This document shows positions 1 through 7,802 of a stretch of 64,000 bases of DNA, piece by piece. Where the stretch lies: NCBI GenBank assembly GCA_900545705.1, contig URAK01000005.1, positions 83,708 through 147,707 of the forward strand. The letters are read 5' to 3'. The stretch comes from an uncultured Opitutales bacterium (lineage in GTDB: Bacteria > Verrucomicrobiota > Verrucomicrobiia > Opitutales > Intestinicryptomonadaceae). The notes under the pieces are model-generated. The model made no database searches. It was given only the letters and a program-made list of their open reading frames with translations, and had not been told where the DNA came from. How positions within the stretch are numbered: position 1 is the first letter of the stretch; the number at the start of each line of letters is the position of its first letter. The position numbers and the translations under genes are program-made.

Positions 1-522
1 AAATTTCAGCCCCTCGTGTTTCCCGTACGCCCATATTACGCGGTCGAGCATCTGCTTTATGCACGAATATATCCACCTTTCCTTCGCTATCGGCCCGAGC
101 ACGAGCGGAGATTCGTATTCGTCGAACTGTTTGTCGGGGCACATTCCGTAAACCTCGGAAGTCGACGGGAATACTATGCGTTTGCCGTATTTTACGCACT
201 TTTTAACTATGTCTATATTGGCTTCGTAGTCGAGGTTGTAAACCCTCAGCGGATCTTTGACGTACAGCGCGGGGGTTGCTATCGCAACGAGCGGCACTAC
301 GGTGTCGCAGGCTTTTATCTGCTCTTCCACCCAGTCCGCGTCTTTTATTATGTCTTTCTTTTGGAATTCAAAGCGCTCGTGCCCCAGGCAGTTCTGGATT
401 TTATTCGACGCCAAATCGGCACCGACTATCGACCAATTTGTCTTCTTTAAAATTTTCCAAGCCAGCGACGAACCTATGAATCCGTTGACTCCCAATATTA
501 AAATCTTTTTTGAACTATTCAT
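1..522 (-). CDS. UDP-glucuronate decarboxylase-like SDR (ArnA C-terminal domain type), partial
   Basis: The 174 visible residues are the N-terminal half of an extended short-chain dehydrogenase; the gene runs off the left edge of the window. An NAD-binding GVNGFIG motif lies at residues 11-17. The stretches PLVAIATP, FPSTSEVYGMC and a YxxxK pair (YSCIK) match the C-terminal decarboxylase domain of ArnA, which oxidises and decarboxylates UDP-glucuronate to UDP-4-keto-pentose. The protein starts directly at this domain, with no formyltransferase half, as in the single-domain UDP-4-keto-pentose/UDP-xylose synthases. It therefore probably makes a nucleotide pentose for lipid A or polysaccharide, but the exact product cannot be read from a half protein. 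It follows the FAD oxidoreductase on the same strand after about 105 bases. The ATG at 522 gives the expected N-terminus. Confidence 0.85.
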   Translation of the reverse strand, partial: MNSSKKILILGVNGFIGSSLAWKILKKTNWSIVGADLASNKIQNCLGHERFEFQKKDIIKDADWVEEQIKACDTVVPLVAIATPALYVKDPLRVYNLDYEANIDIVKKCVKYGKRIVFPSTSEVYGMCPDKQFDEYESPLVLGPIAKERWIYSCIKQMLDRVIWAYGKHEGLKF

Positions 523-628
523 AAATTTTCCATTTTTTCTTTAAGCCTGCCCAAGGCAACACTTTTCGGCGCATTGGAATGCCCGCCAAAAGCGCTTGCC
601 GCGCGCGGGTATGCCCCGAGTTGCGTCG

Positions 629-2605
629 TTAAGCGTTCCCGTACGCTCGCACCTCCAAGATAGAGGCCTCCGGAGCTCCGTTTGTAGAGAGGCACTTTAT
701 CGTTACGCGTTTTATATCTTCGGCGGGGAAATCTATGACAACGCGCTTTTGGTAGTTGCCTTTTATCTCGGCGAGAGTTTTTTCGCGCCCGTCGGCAAGC
801 TTTGCGCGCACTGTGAAGTCTTTGAGGGACTCCGGTTGCGGACCCTGTATCACCCGCTTTACAAATCCGGTTTCAAGCGTTGGCGTAAGCAGCCTCGAGC
901 CGGTGTCGATGTTCAGTATCAGCCGCCCGATTTTCTGCGGGGCTTCCCATTCAAGAGAAAGCTCAGGCTGCTCGGCAATCGGCGCTTTCCAGCGGTTGTC
1001 GACTGCTCCGGAGATGTCGTAGCACATTCCGGAAATTATGTTTTCGGGCTTGGTTCTGCCGCTCGAATTGCTCGCGGATATTTTTGCCTTCCGCGCGAGG
1101 TCGAGAGGGTCGGAGTTTTTAACGCCCAAAATTATATGGCCGTCTTTGAGAAGATTCTGCTGGAGCTTGCCGACAAGTTCGGGCGACGCCGATATGTCTT
1201 TCGGGGCGCAGCCGGACTTCGCGCACATCGCGGCAGCCGTCCCGGCAGCCTGTCCGCCTACCGCGCACGAATTCATGACGCGCGTCGAAGTGAAGGCAAG
1301 GTGGCTCGCGCTTATATTGCGCCCCGCCATCATTAGGTTTGACAACTCCTTTGCGCACATTATCGAAAGCGGCAGATTGTAAAAAGGCACTTTGCCTCCG
1401 TAAATCGCGGGCTTCTTGCCGCTCGCGTAAAAGCCCTCGGAGGTCTGGTCTTCAAGCGGCCAGCCAACGGCGCCTATCTGGTCGGGCATTGAGCTCCAAT
1501 TCTTCTCTATGTCGTGCTGCGTAAACACGTGCTCGCCGACTACCCTGTAGCTATCGCGCTTGCCGGGAATCATACCGATAAAATCTATCGCGCGGTTGGC
1601 GGTCTCGGGGTATTTCCCGCTGTTCTTTATATAGTCCCAGACTCCCAGCACTATCGACAAAAGTTCGAAGCGTATTACTTCGTTGTCGCGGATTGTGTCC
1701 GCCATTCCGCCGTGCGATATAAACCAGTAGCCGTAGTCGAATCCCCATTTAGCGGGGTTGCGCAGTTTTAGGTCGTCTTCTGTTATTTTTTTTGCCCACG
1801 GCGGCGCCTTGAAGGACACGGGCTTGCCGCAGTCCTTCGAGGTAAACATTATCGAGCTGCATAGGTGTTTGCCCCTCTCATAAGTGTCGGCGAGCGGCTC
1901 TCCGTATTTCTCTGACCCCTCTCTGCCGTTCATAAGCTCGGCGCCGGACTCCATCGCAAGGCGCGAGTCTCCCGTGCTGTCTATGTAGACTTTCGCCTTT
2001 ATCCGGTAGATTTTGAGGGTTTTGTCGCTGCGCGCGTACACTGCGGCTATCTTGCCGCCATCGGTGTCGGCGGAATATACGGCCGTGTCGAGCAAAAGGG
2101 TGAGGTTGGGCTCGGTGACGCACTTGTCGTACAACATAAGGTCCCACATGTCCCATGACCTTTGCGGATTGTTGGCGGCGTTTTCAAGTTTTAGCTCCTC
2201 GAGTATGCCGGCCTCGCGCCAGCCCCACTTGTCGCCGTCGACGCCGAGCGGGTGCATTTTTATCTCGCTGCTCGAATTACCACCGAGCCTTGACCTGTCT
2301 TGGACAAGTATTGTCTTCGCGCCGTTGCGCGCCGAAGCGAGCGCCGCGCAAATTCCGGCAAGCCCGCCGCCTGCCACCATAACGTCGCAATCAAGCTCTT
2401 CTTTCGCCATGTTCGGCTCGGCGTCGAAATCGAACTTCCTGCCGGTTGTCTTGGCTTCTATCGCCCTCCCTATGGGACTTTTAGCGGCGCTGTCGGCGCG
2501 CGCCTCCGGCACGCTCACCATCAGCGTATATCCCAGCAGCGACATTGTCGAGGCGCTCAAAAATTCTCTGCGCCCGAATGTTTGTGCTAAATTTTGAGGT
2601 TTCAT
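629..2605 (-). CDS. Exported FAD-dependent oxidoreductase
   Basis: A 658-residue FAD_oxidored-type flavoprotein. The N-terminus carries RREFL followed by a hydrophobic stretch ending near ARADS, which resembles a Tat signal and would export the folded flavoprotein. The dinucleotide-binding motif GGGLAGICAALASA lies near residues 79-92, and the following acidic segment and GGNSSSEIKMHP are typical of this family. The last 130 or so residues look beta-rich, possibly a carbohydrate-binding-like domain. Relatives in Verrucomicrobiota, Planctomycetota and Bacteroidota are frequent in sugar-degradation gene sets, but their substrates are mostly unknown, so none is assigned. It lies 55 bases downstream of the Tsr3-like gene on the same strand. 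Confidence 0.85.
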   Translation of the reverse strand: MKPQNLAQTFGRREFLSASTMSLLGYTLMVSVPEARADSAAKSPIGRAIEAKTTGRKFDFDAEPNMAKEELDCDVMVAGGGLAGICAALASARNGAKTILVQDRSRLGGNSSSEIKMHPLGVDGDKWGWREAGILEELKLENAANNPQRSWDMWDLMLYDKCVTEPNLTLLLDTAVYSADTDGGKIAAVYARSDKTLKIYRIKAKVYIDSTGDSRLAMESGAELMNGREGSEKYGEPLADTYERGKHLCSSIMFTSKDCGKPVSFKAPPWAKKITEDDLKLRNPAKWGFDYGYWFISHGGMADTIRDNEVIRFELLSIVLGVWDYIKNSGKYPETANRAIDFIGMIPGKRDSYRVVGEHVFTQHDIEKNWSSMPDQIGAVGWPLEDQTSEGFYASGKKPAIYGGKVPFYNLPLSIMCAKELSNLMMAGRNISASHLAFTSTRVMNSCAVGGQAAGTAAAMCAKSGCAPKDISASPELVGKLQQNLLKDGHIILGVKNSDPLDLARKAKISASNSSGRTKPENIISGMCYDISGAVDNRWKAPIAEQPELSLEWEAPQKIGRLILNIDTGSRLLTPTLETGFVKRVIQGPQPESLKDFTVRAKLADGREKTLAEIKGNYQKRVVIDFPAEDIKRVTIKCLSTNGAPEASILEVRAYGNA

Positions 2606-2660
2606 ATAAATATTATTCCCGCAAAAAATCCAGCGGGCAACATTAAAATTCCAACTTTGC

Positions 2661-3161
2661 TCAGTCGCAGAATACGCTTTCTGACTCGTCGAAAAAATCT
2701 GCAGATGGAATGTCGGCGAGCCACCCGTTTATCTCGATAAACTTCTTGGCGAACGGATAGCCCTTCAATACAGTAGGGTCGGGCGAGCCCGAAAACTTTA
2801 AGGCGGCGTACAGAGCCTCGATTGTCGCCAGGCCGTCGGGATCGGAAAATACCTTGGAAACGCGCGGATAGGCGGTGCGCACGCTTTGCGGTATGGAGCG
2901 CGGAATAAAATCGCCGCGTACCTTGGCGCGTATCGACGGCAAAAGCCGCCATGTGCTGTCGAGCAGCAGTATCGGCTTTCCGCCGTCTGAGGGCGTAATT
3001 GGCGGCGCACCTATTTCAAGAAGAATAAAGCCAGTGGCGTCGAATAAAAAATTTTCGGTCGCCTTAAAAAATTCAAAGTCGGCTCTCCCGTGCAGATGCC
3101 TAAGGGAGCACTTTTTTAAATTTTCCCGCGGGTGGCGTATTACTGTGACTTTCGAGCCCAT
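2661..3161 (-). CDS. Tsr3/DTW-like (TDD superfamily) putative aminocarboxypropyltransferase
   Basis: A 166-residue protein. It has an N-terminal KKCSLRHLHGR segment, a central ITPSD followed by LLLDSTW (residues 65-71), and a C-terminal EALYAALKFSG...FIEINGWL segment. This order resembles Tsr3 (DUF367), which has KKC-x-GRKL, LSP, a DCSW motif, an EAL helix and a final N-x-x-L, and the LDxTW motif of DTW proteins. Both families transfer the 3-amino-3-carboxypropyl group of S-adenosylmethionine to rRNA or tRNA. The assignment comes from motif order only and could be wrong. The start overlaps the queC stop by one base (TAATG), implying translational coupling and possibly a shared role in RNA modification. 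Confidence 0.55.
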   Translation of the reverse strand: MGSKVTVIRHPRENLKKCSLRHLHGRADFEFFKATENFLFDATGFILLEIGAPPITPSDGGKPILLLDSTWRLLPSIRAKVRGDFIPRSIPQSVRTAYPRVSKVFSDPDGLATIEALYAALKFSGSPDPTVLKGYPFAKKFIEINGWLADIPSADFFDESESVFCD

Positions 3162-3832
3162 TAGCCGAGATATTCCGTAGGATCCGGAACCCCGGCGAGT
3201 TTGAATGCCTCGCGCCTCTCAACGCACGTCCCGCACTTTCCGCAGTGCTTCTCGCCACCCTTATAGCACGACCATGTGAGCGAAAAGTCCACGCCCAAAT
3301 CGGCGCCGAGCCTTACTATGTCCGCCTTTGTCATGCCCACGAACGGACGCTCCAAGCCAATCGGATAATAGTGGCAGAGCGCCAATGCCCTTTCCATAGC
3401 CTCCGTAAATTCCGGTCGGCAATCGGGATATATGGCATGGTCGCCGGAATGCGCTGCGTAGGCGACGGCTTGCGCGCCTACTGCTATCGCGCGCGCAGCC
3501 GCAAGGGATAGCATTATCATATTCCTGTTGGGAACAACAGTAGATTTCATGTTAGACTCGTAGTACCTGCCTTCGGGAACTTCAACATTCCTGTCGGTAA
3601 GGGAATTATTCCCGAACATCGGCGAGAGCGCGGATATGTCTGCAAGATAAAAGTCGATATTTAATTTGCTGCAATTTTTCTGGGCGAAGTCTAATTCTTT
3701 AGAATGCCTTTGACCGTACAAAAAACCGATCGCGCCCGCCACGCGCGACTGCGCTGCGAGTTTATGCAATAAAACGGTCGAGTCGAGCCCGCCCGAATAT
3801 ACAACCAGAACTTTTCCGCTATCATTTCCCAT
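3161..3832 (-). CDS. queC: 7-cyano-7-deazaguanine synthase QueC
   Basis: A 223-residue ATP-dependent enzyme that converts 7-carboxy-7-deazaguanine plus ammonia to preQ0, on the way to queuosine in tRNA. The PP-loop SGGLDST lies near residues 14-20. The C-terminal cysteine cluster CYKGGEKHCGKCGTC (around residues 190-205) is the zinc site. The internal VVPNRNMIMLSLA and HSGDHAIYPDCRPEF are characteristic. Length fits the family. Other queuosine genes (queD, queE, queF, tgt) are not in the window. It is first in a minus-strand unit with the Tsr3-like gene, and lies divergent to the phosphate symporter with about 190 bases between them. Confidence 0.97.
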   Translation of the reverse strand: MGNDSGKVLVVYSGGLDSTVLLHKLAAQSRVAGAIGFLYGQRHSKELDFAQKNCSKLNIDFYLADISALSPMFGNNSLTDRNVEVPEGRYYESNMKSTVVPNRNMIMLSLAAARAIAVGAQAVAYAAHSGDHAIYPDCRPEFTEAMERALALCHYYPIGLERPFVGMTKADIVRLGADLGVDFSLTWSCYKGGEKHCGKCGTCVERREAFKLAGVPDPTEYLG

Positions 3833-4019
3833 TTATTTTACGAGTTTGCACCCAAGCTCCCGCAAGGCAAGCGTAATCGCCACTTTTTATCTCTATTCTC
3901 AATGGCATGAAAATCAGCATGTTGCCTTCTGGGAATTTCGCCAAAATCTCATTCGTTTGTATTTTGGTTTGCATATTGCCGAGTTTTTCGCAATTAATAG
4001 TTCCAAATTTTTATATCAT

Positions 4020-5780
4020 ATGGGAACGGCATTACAAATTCTCGGAAGCCTCGGTCTTTTCCTCTACGGAATGAAACTAATGAGCGAAGGACTCCAAAAA
4101 GTTTCGGGCGAGCGTCTCCGAACAGTCATGCGCTCTATGGCGGGAAACCGTTTCAAGGGGGTTTTCTCGGGAACTCTGGTGACGGCGGTTATACAGTCGT
4201 CTTCGGCCACGACAGTTATGGTCGTAAGCTTCGTAAACGCCGGCTTGCTTACCTTGCGCGAAAGTATCGGCGTAATAATGGGAGCAAACCTCGGAACTAC
4301 CACTACGGCTTGGATTATCGCTGCTCTCGGTTTTAAACTCGAACTTTCATCGCTCGCGCTTCCGCTCGTGGGATTCGGCGTAATAATATCGTTTTGTAAA
4401 AAACCGGGGTGGCGAAGCACGGGAGAGTTATTTGTAGGCCTAGGTCTCCTACTAATGGGTCTAGACTTCTTAAAATCCTCTGTGCCGGACATGAATCCGG
4501 AGTCCGTCGCGCTCGAATGGCTCCAACGATACTCGAATATGGGGTTCTTGTCGGTGCTCTTATTCCTAATGTTTGGTGTGCTGCTTACGATTATTGTACA
4601 GTCCTCAAGCGTGGCTGTCGCTATCACAATAACAATGGCGGCCAAGGGCTGGATAGATTTCGACCTTTCCGCCGCTATTATTTTGGGTGAAAATATCGGC
4701 ACTACCATCACTGCGAACATTGCGGCAATCACGGCAAATCTCGCCGCTAAAAGAGCAGCTATCGCACACTTTGTATTCAACGTTCTTGGCGTAATATGGG
4801 TGCTGTGCGTCTTCTATTTATTCCTCGAAATGATTAAATGGATAGTGCCGCTCAATCCAAATCCCGATGCCGCCACTCTCGCTGCCATGGGAATTTCCAA
4901 CTTCGATTCCCTCACGGGCGCTGCCCGAGAAGCCGCGCTAATGAAGCTCGCAATTCCGGAACGGCTCGCTATGTTCCATACAATGTTTAACTTCTGCAAT
5001 ATCTGCCTGCTTATAAGCTTTGTTCCGCAAATAGAAAAAATAACTTGCTGGATACTTAGAAGCAAGCCGGATAGAAAACACCGCACTGCTGTGCAGCGCC
5101 TCGAGTACCTCTCGAGCAATGTTGCGGAAATGGGCGAACTTGCACTATTTGAAGGACAAAAGGAACTTGTAAGGCTCGCGGAAATGTCGGGGGACATGTT
5201 CAACGGCTTCGTAAGGGTAATTCAAAAGCCAAATGAAGACCTAAGCGAGGAAGTCGCAAGATTGCGCGACTTGGAGGAGGAATCCGACAAGCTTGCTATG
5301 GCACTTACCTCATTCTTTGTCCAATGTTCCTCACATGAGCTAAGCCAAAACAGTATTAGAATCGTTACGAGAAACATGATTATCGTTCCGGAGCTCGAAG
5401 AAATGTGCGATTCCTGTTATAGGCTTATTACCCTTGCCCGCAAAAGATACCGCAGACAGCTTATGGACCAAATATTGCAGTCTCCGGCTTTCATAGAATT
5501 TTGCGCTGAAATGAACAAGTTTGTCGATTTCGCCGATAAGAGCCTGAATAAGACTTCAATTCCCAAGTCCGACATAGAAAGCGCTGCGGCAATGCGCAAG
5601 AAACTCGACAGCGTAAGGAAATCTCTCAGAAGAGCAGCAATTTCACAGATGGAAGTGGGCGGCGTGACGCGCGGCGGCATTTTGTTTATTGAAATACTGT
5701 CGGCTTGCGAAAGAGTAAATTCCCACGCGATGAATATTCTCGAAGCAATAAACCTAAAAAGCATTTTTAACGAAAATTAA
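4020..5780 (+). CDS. Na+/phosphate symporter with C-terminal PhoU-like domain
   Basis: A 586-residue inner-membrane protein of the Na/Pi cotransporter family (NptA/YjbB type). The two inverted repeats are marked by QSSSATTVMVVSFV and VQSSSVAVAITITMA, the conserved QSSS substrate and sodium sites, and each is followed by a GANLGTT or GENIGTT segment. The last 200 or so residues are helical and charged and look like a PhoU domain, a common fusion in this family. The reading frame is open upstream to 3846, but family alignment and hydropathy favour the ATG at 4020, which begins the first membrane repeat. No clear Shine-Dalgarno is visible. A hairpin terminator follows. Confidence 0.92.
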   Translation: MGTALQILGSLGLFLYGMKLMSEGLQKVSGERLRTVMRSMAGNRFKGVFSGTLVTAVIQSSSATTVMVVSFVNAGLLTLRESIGVIMGANLGTTTTAWIIAALGFKLELSSLALPLVGFGVIISFCKKPGWRSTGELFVGLGLLLMGLDFLKSSVPDMNPESVALEWLQRYSNMGFLSVLLFLMFGVLLTIIVQSSSVAVAITITMAAKGWIDFDLSAAIILGENIGTTITANIAAITANLAAKRAAIAHFVFNVLGVIWVLCVFYLFLEMIKWIVPLNPNPDAATLAAMGISNFDSLTGAAREAALMKLAIPERLAMFHTMFNFCNICLLISFVPQIEKITCWILRSKPDRKHRTAVQRLEYLSSNVAEMGELALFEGQKELVRLAEMSGDMFNGFVRVIQKPNEDLSEEVARLRDLEEESDKLAMALTSFFVQCSSHELSQNSIRIVTRNMIIVPELEEMCDSCYRLITLARKRYRRQLMDQILQSPAFIEFCAEMNKFVDFADKSLNKTSIPKSDIESAAAMRKKLDSVRKSLRRAAISQMEVGGVTRGGILFIEILSACERVNSHAMNILEAINLKSIFNEN

Positions 5781-5811
5781 TAAAAGCACAAATAGAGCCG
5801 ATTTGACCGAT

Positions 5812-5840
5812 GCCTCCGCCGACAGTGGAGGCTTTTTTTT
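5812..5840 (+). terminator. Rho-independent terminator after the Na/phosphate symporter
   Basis: GCCTCC (5812-5817) pairs with GGAGGC (5827-5832), with an extra possible G-T pair inside, and is followed by eight T. It lies about 30 bases after the symporter stop. Confidence 0.85.
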
Positions 5841-5973
5841 ACGGCAAAATTCGGAAGAGTCGGGATTGTTTTAATGTGTCTTCCAATGCCCTAAGAAACG
5901 CAATTTTTGCGCTACAAAAACTTTTACTTGCCCTTTGTGAAACTTTATGGGATATGAAATGTTAAAATAAGAG

Positions 5974-7035
5974 ATGGCGCGCAAAATGGCATTGACGCCC
6001 TCAGGGGCGTATTTCGTTAAAAAATTGGACGCGGTCGGCGGAATTTCAGATGCAGACCTCGCGTCAATGGCGTTTGCAGAAATATCGTCGAGCGCGCCGG
6101 TGTCACCCGATAGACTTAGATGCGGCGCAATGAGAGCCCCAGACGGGAGTGCGACCGCTTTCGGGGCAATCGAATCCTCCGCTTTCAACGGATTGGACGA
6201 AGATACGATTGCTACTGCCGATATTGTAATGCCATCGTTTTGCGCTTTCCTTTCCTCCAAGCTTGGCGACGGCGAATATTTCTTTTCAAGCGGCTGTTCA
6301 ATATGCGCCGTCAAGCTCCAGTCCTGCGCAGCGGCAGACTTCGCTGCGGTAGAATCGCCGCAAAATCCGGAGGAGGCAAAAAATGCCCTCTCTAAATTGA
6401 TTGGATTTTCCGGAAAGCCCAAGTGCGTTGAGCTTGAAACGTTTGAAGTAAACGGCAAAAACGTAAAATTTAGCGCAAAAATCGACGATGGCAGCGGTTT
6501 CAGAAACATATCTTGGAGCGCTCCGTTTTCCGCCTTCACAACTTGCGATATCCGCGGGGCGAACTTCCTAAAAAATGTAAAAAAGGCGCAGAGAAAACGG
6601 CAGCTTGCGATATTGGGCGCAGCCCTTGTGCCAATCGTCTTCGCGGGGCTTTTTGCATATCAGATAAATGTAATTATTAAAGCGAACGAAGTATCAAATA
6701 TGGAGGAGGAACTCGTAATAATCGAGCCGGAAGCCAAAGCTATTGAAGCGAGAGTCGAAAGGGTCGCGTCGTTCGCAAATATGACAAAATTAAAGCCAAC
6801 CCCGCTCGAATTGCTCGCAAAAATAAATTCCGCAAGGCCGGACGGCATTACAATAACATCATTCGCGAGAAAAGGAGATTCGTTTGAGCTTGCGGGGACT
6901 GCCAACGATCTCTCAAAAATTAACGAATTTGTTTCCAAGCTAAAAACAATCCCGCTTTTCGCGAATGTTGTGTCTAAGAGCGATTCCTCGAAAACGGCAT
7001 CTAAGTTTTCGATATCCGGAGCAGTCAAAAAATGA
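5974..7035 (+). CDS. PilN/GspL-like inner-membrane assembly protein
   Basis: A 353-residue protein with a soluble N-terminal region of about 200 residues, one membrane helix (roughly residues 208-232), a coiled region, and a C-terminal ferredoxin-like domain. The C-terminal domain contains LLAKINSARPDGITITSF and a later GTANDLSKINEFVSKL, the pattern of PilN/GspL-type assembly proteins. Such proteins form the inner-membrane platform of type IV pili or type II secretion. The N-terminal part may be a degenerate actin-like (PilM/GspL) domain, but I see no clear nucleotide motif. The ATG at 5974 is used; a second ATG at 5986 is as plausible, because AAGAG lies directly upstream. It overlaps the next gene by ATGA. 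No secretin, ATPase or pseudopilin genes are nearby. Confidence 0.6.
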   Translation: MARKMALTPSGAYFVKKLDAVGGISDADLASMAFAEISSSAPVSPDRLRCGAMRAPDGSATAFGAIESSAFNGLDEDTIATADIVMPSFCAFLSSKLGDGEYFFSSGCSICAVKLQSCAAADFAAVESPQNPEEAKNALSKLIGFSGKPKCVELETFEVNGKNVKFSAKIDDGSGFRNISWSAPFSAFTTCDIRGANFLKNVKKAQRKRQLAILGAALVPIVFAGLFAYQINVIIKANEVSNMEEELVIIEPEAKAIEARVERVASFANMTKLKPTPLELLAKINSARPDGITITSFARKGDSFELAGTANDLSKINEFVSKLKTIPLFANVVSKSDSSKTASKFSISGAVKK

Positions 7036-7562
7036 AGCCTGTTGAAAAAATAAAGAGTTTTTGGGCGTCGCGCAAACCGAGGGAAAGGGTGATGCTTGTG
7101 TGCTGCACGGTAGTTGTTGCCGCTTTGTGGTTTACTCTGCTTTCAAATAAAAATTCCGATTGCGAAACCAAGCTCCTCGAATTAACCCGGCGCGCGGCAA
7201 CAGCAAAAGCCGCAATAGCGGGGCTGCCGGGCGTTGAAGCCTCCGAGTCGGAATTGTCGAAATCTTTCGATCCTTCGAAAACATTGTCAGACGATAAATT
7301 CCAGGCTGAAATCGACCGTTGCGCCCGCGCCGCGGGAGTTGAGTACAAGCTTTCGTCCGTGACATCATCGAGCATGGGGAAGTTCAAAATATATAAGACT
7401 GTAATGAATATTTCCAAGACAAACGATTTATCTTCGATAATGAAATTTGAATCGGAGCTAAAAGCATTGCAGCCATACATATCTGTTGCAGAAGCGTCTT
7501 TCGCGGGCGACGGGAAGGGCGCCGTTTCCGCCCAGTATACGATAACTTCTTTTAGTTTATAA
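7032..7562 (+). CDS. PilO/GspM-like inner-membrane protein
   Basis: A 176-residue protein with a short cytoplasmic N-terminus, one membrane helix around residues 19-37, a coiled segment and a small alpha-beta C-terminal domain. This is the usual shape of PilO or GspM, the partner of PilN or GspL. Sequence identity to the family is too weak to see directly, so the call rests on architecture and on tight coupling to the PilN-like gene (ATGA overlap at 7032-7035). It probably forms a heterodimer with that protein in the inner membrane. Confidence 0.5.
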   Translation: MKPVEKIKSFWASRKPRERVMLVCCTVVVAALWFTLLSNKNSDCETKLLELTRRAATAKAAIAGLPGVEASESELSKSFDPSKTLSDDKFQAEIDRCARAAGVEYKLSSVTSSSMGKFKIYKTVMNISKTNDLSSIMKFESELKALQPYISVAEASFAGDGKGAVSAQYTITSFSL

Positions 7563-7802
7563 TAAAGCCCGCTTTTGCAATTTTCTAATTGCTTTATAGT
7601 GTAGCTAATAACTCTCAACCGCGCGGAAGAAGCGGATATTTTTTTCTTATAGAGTATATTGCATGCCGTGCGCCAGTAAATGTATGCGTGGTTCTTCCTT
7701 ATGCTTTTGATAAGCTTTGTATGTTTTCTGTTTCCGCAAGTTTTTTTACTTTTATAAAATAGTTGACAAATGTTTGAATAAATGCAATTAAGAATAAAAA
7801 TT
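7563..7802 (+). promoter_or_regulatory. Intergenic region with a possible promoter for the PEP-CTERM gene
   Basis: A 240-base AT-rich spacer. TTGACA at 7763-7768 is a perfect -35 box just upstream of the next gene. The matching -10 is poor (AATTAA or TAAGAA around 7786-7794), so the promoter call is tentative, and the leader would be very short. No gene is seen in the rest. Confidence 0.35.

Noticed and set aside
596..1336. 246-residue plus-strand open frame opposite the FAD oxidoreductase
   Set aside because: It lies wholly within a clear flavoprotein gene, has no recognisable domain and reads as an antisense shadow of GC-rich codons.
4064..4780. 238-residue minus-strand open frame inside the Na/phosphate symporter
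   Set aside because: Opposite a clear membrane transporter; the translated frame has no domain and repeats the antisense bias.
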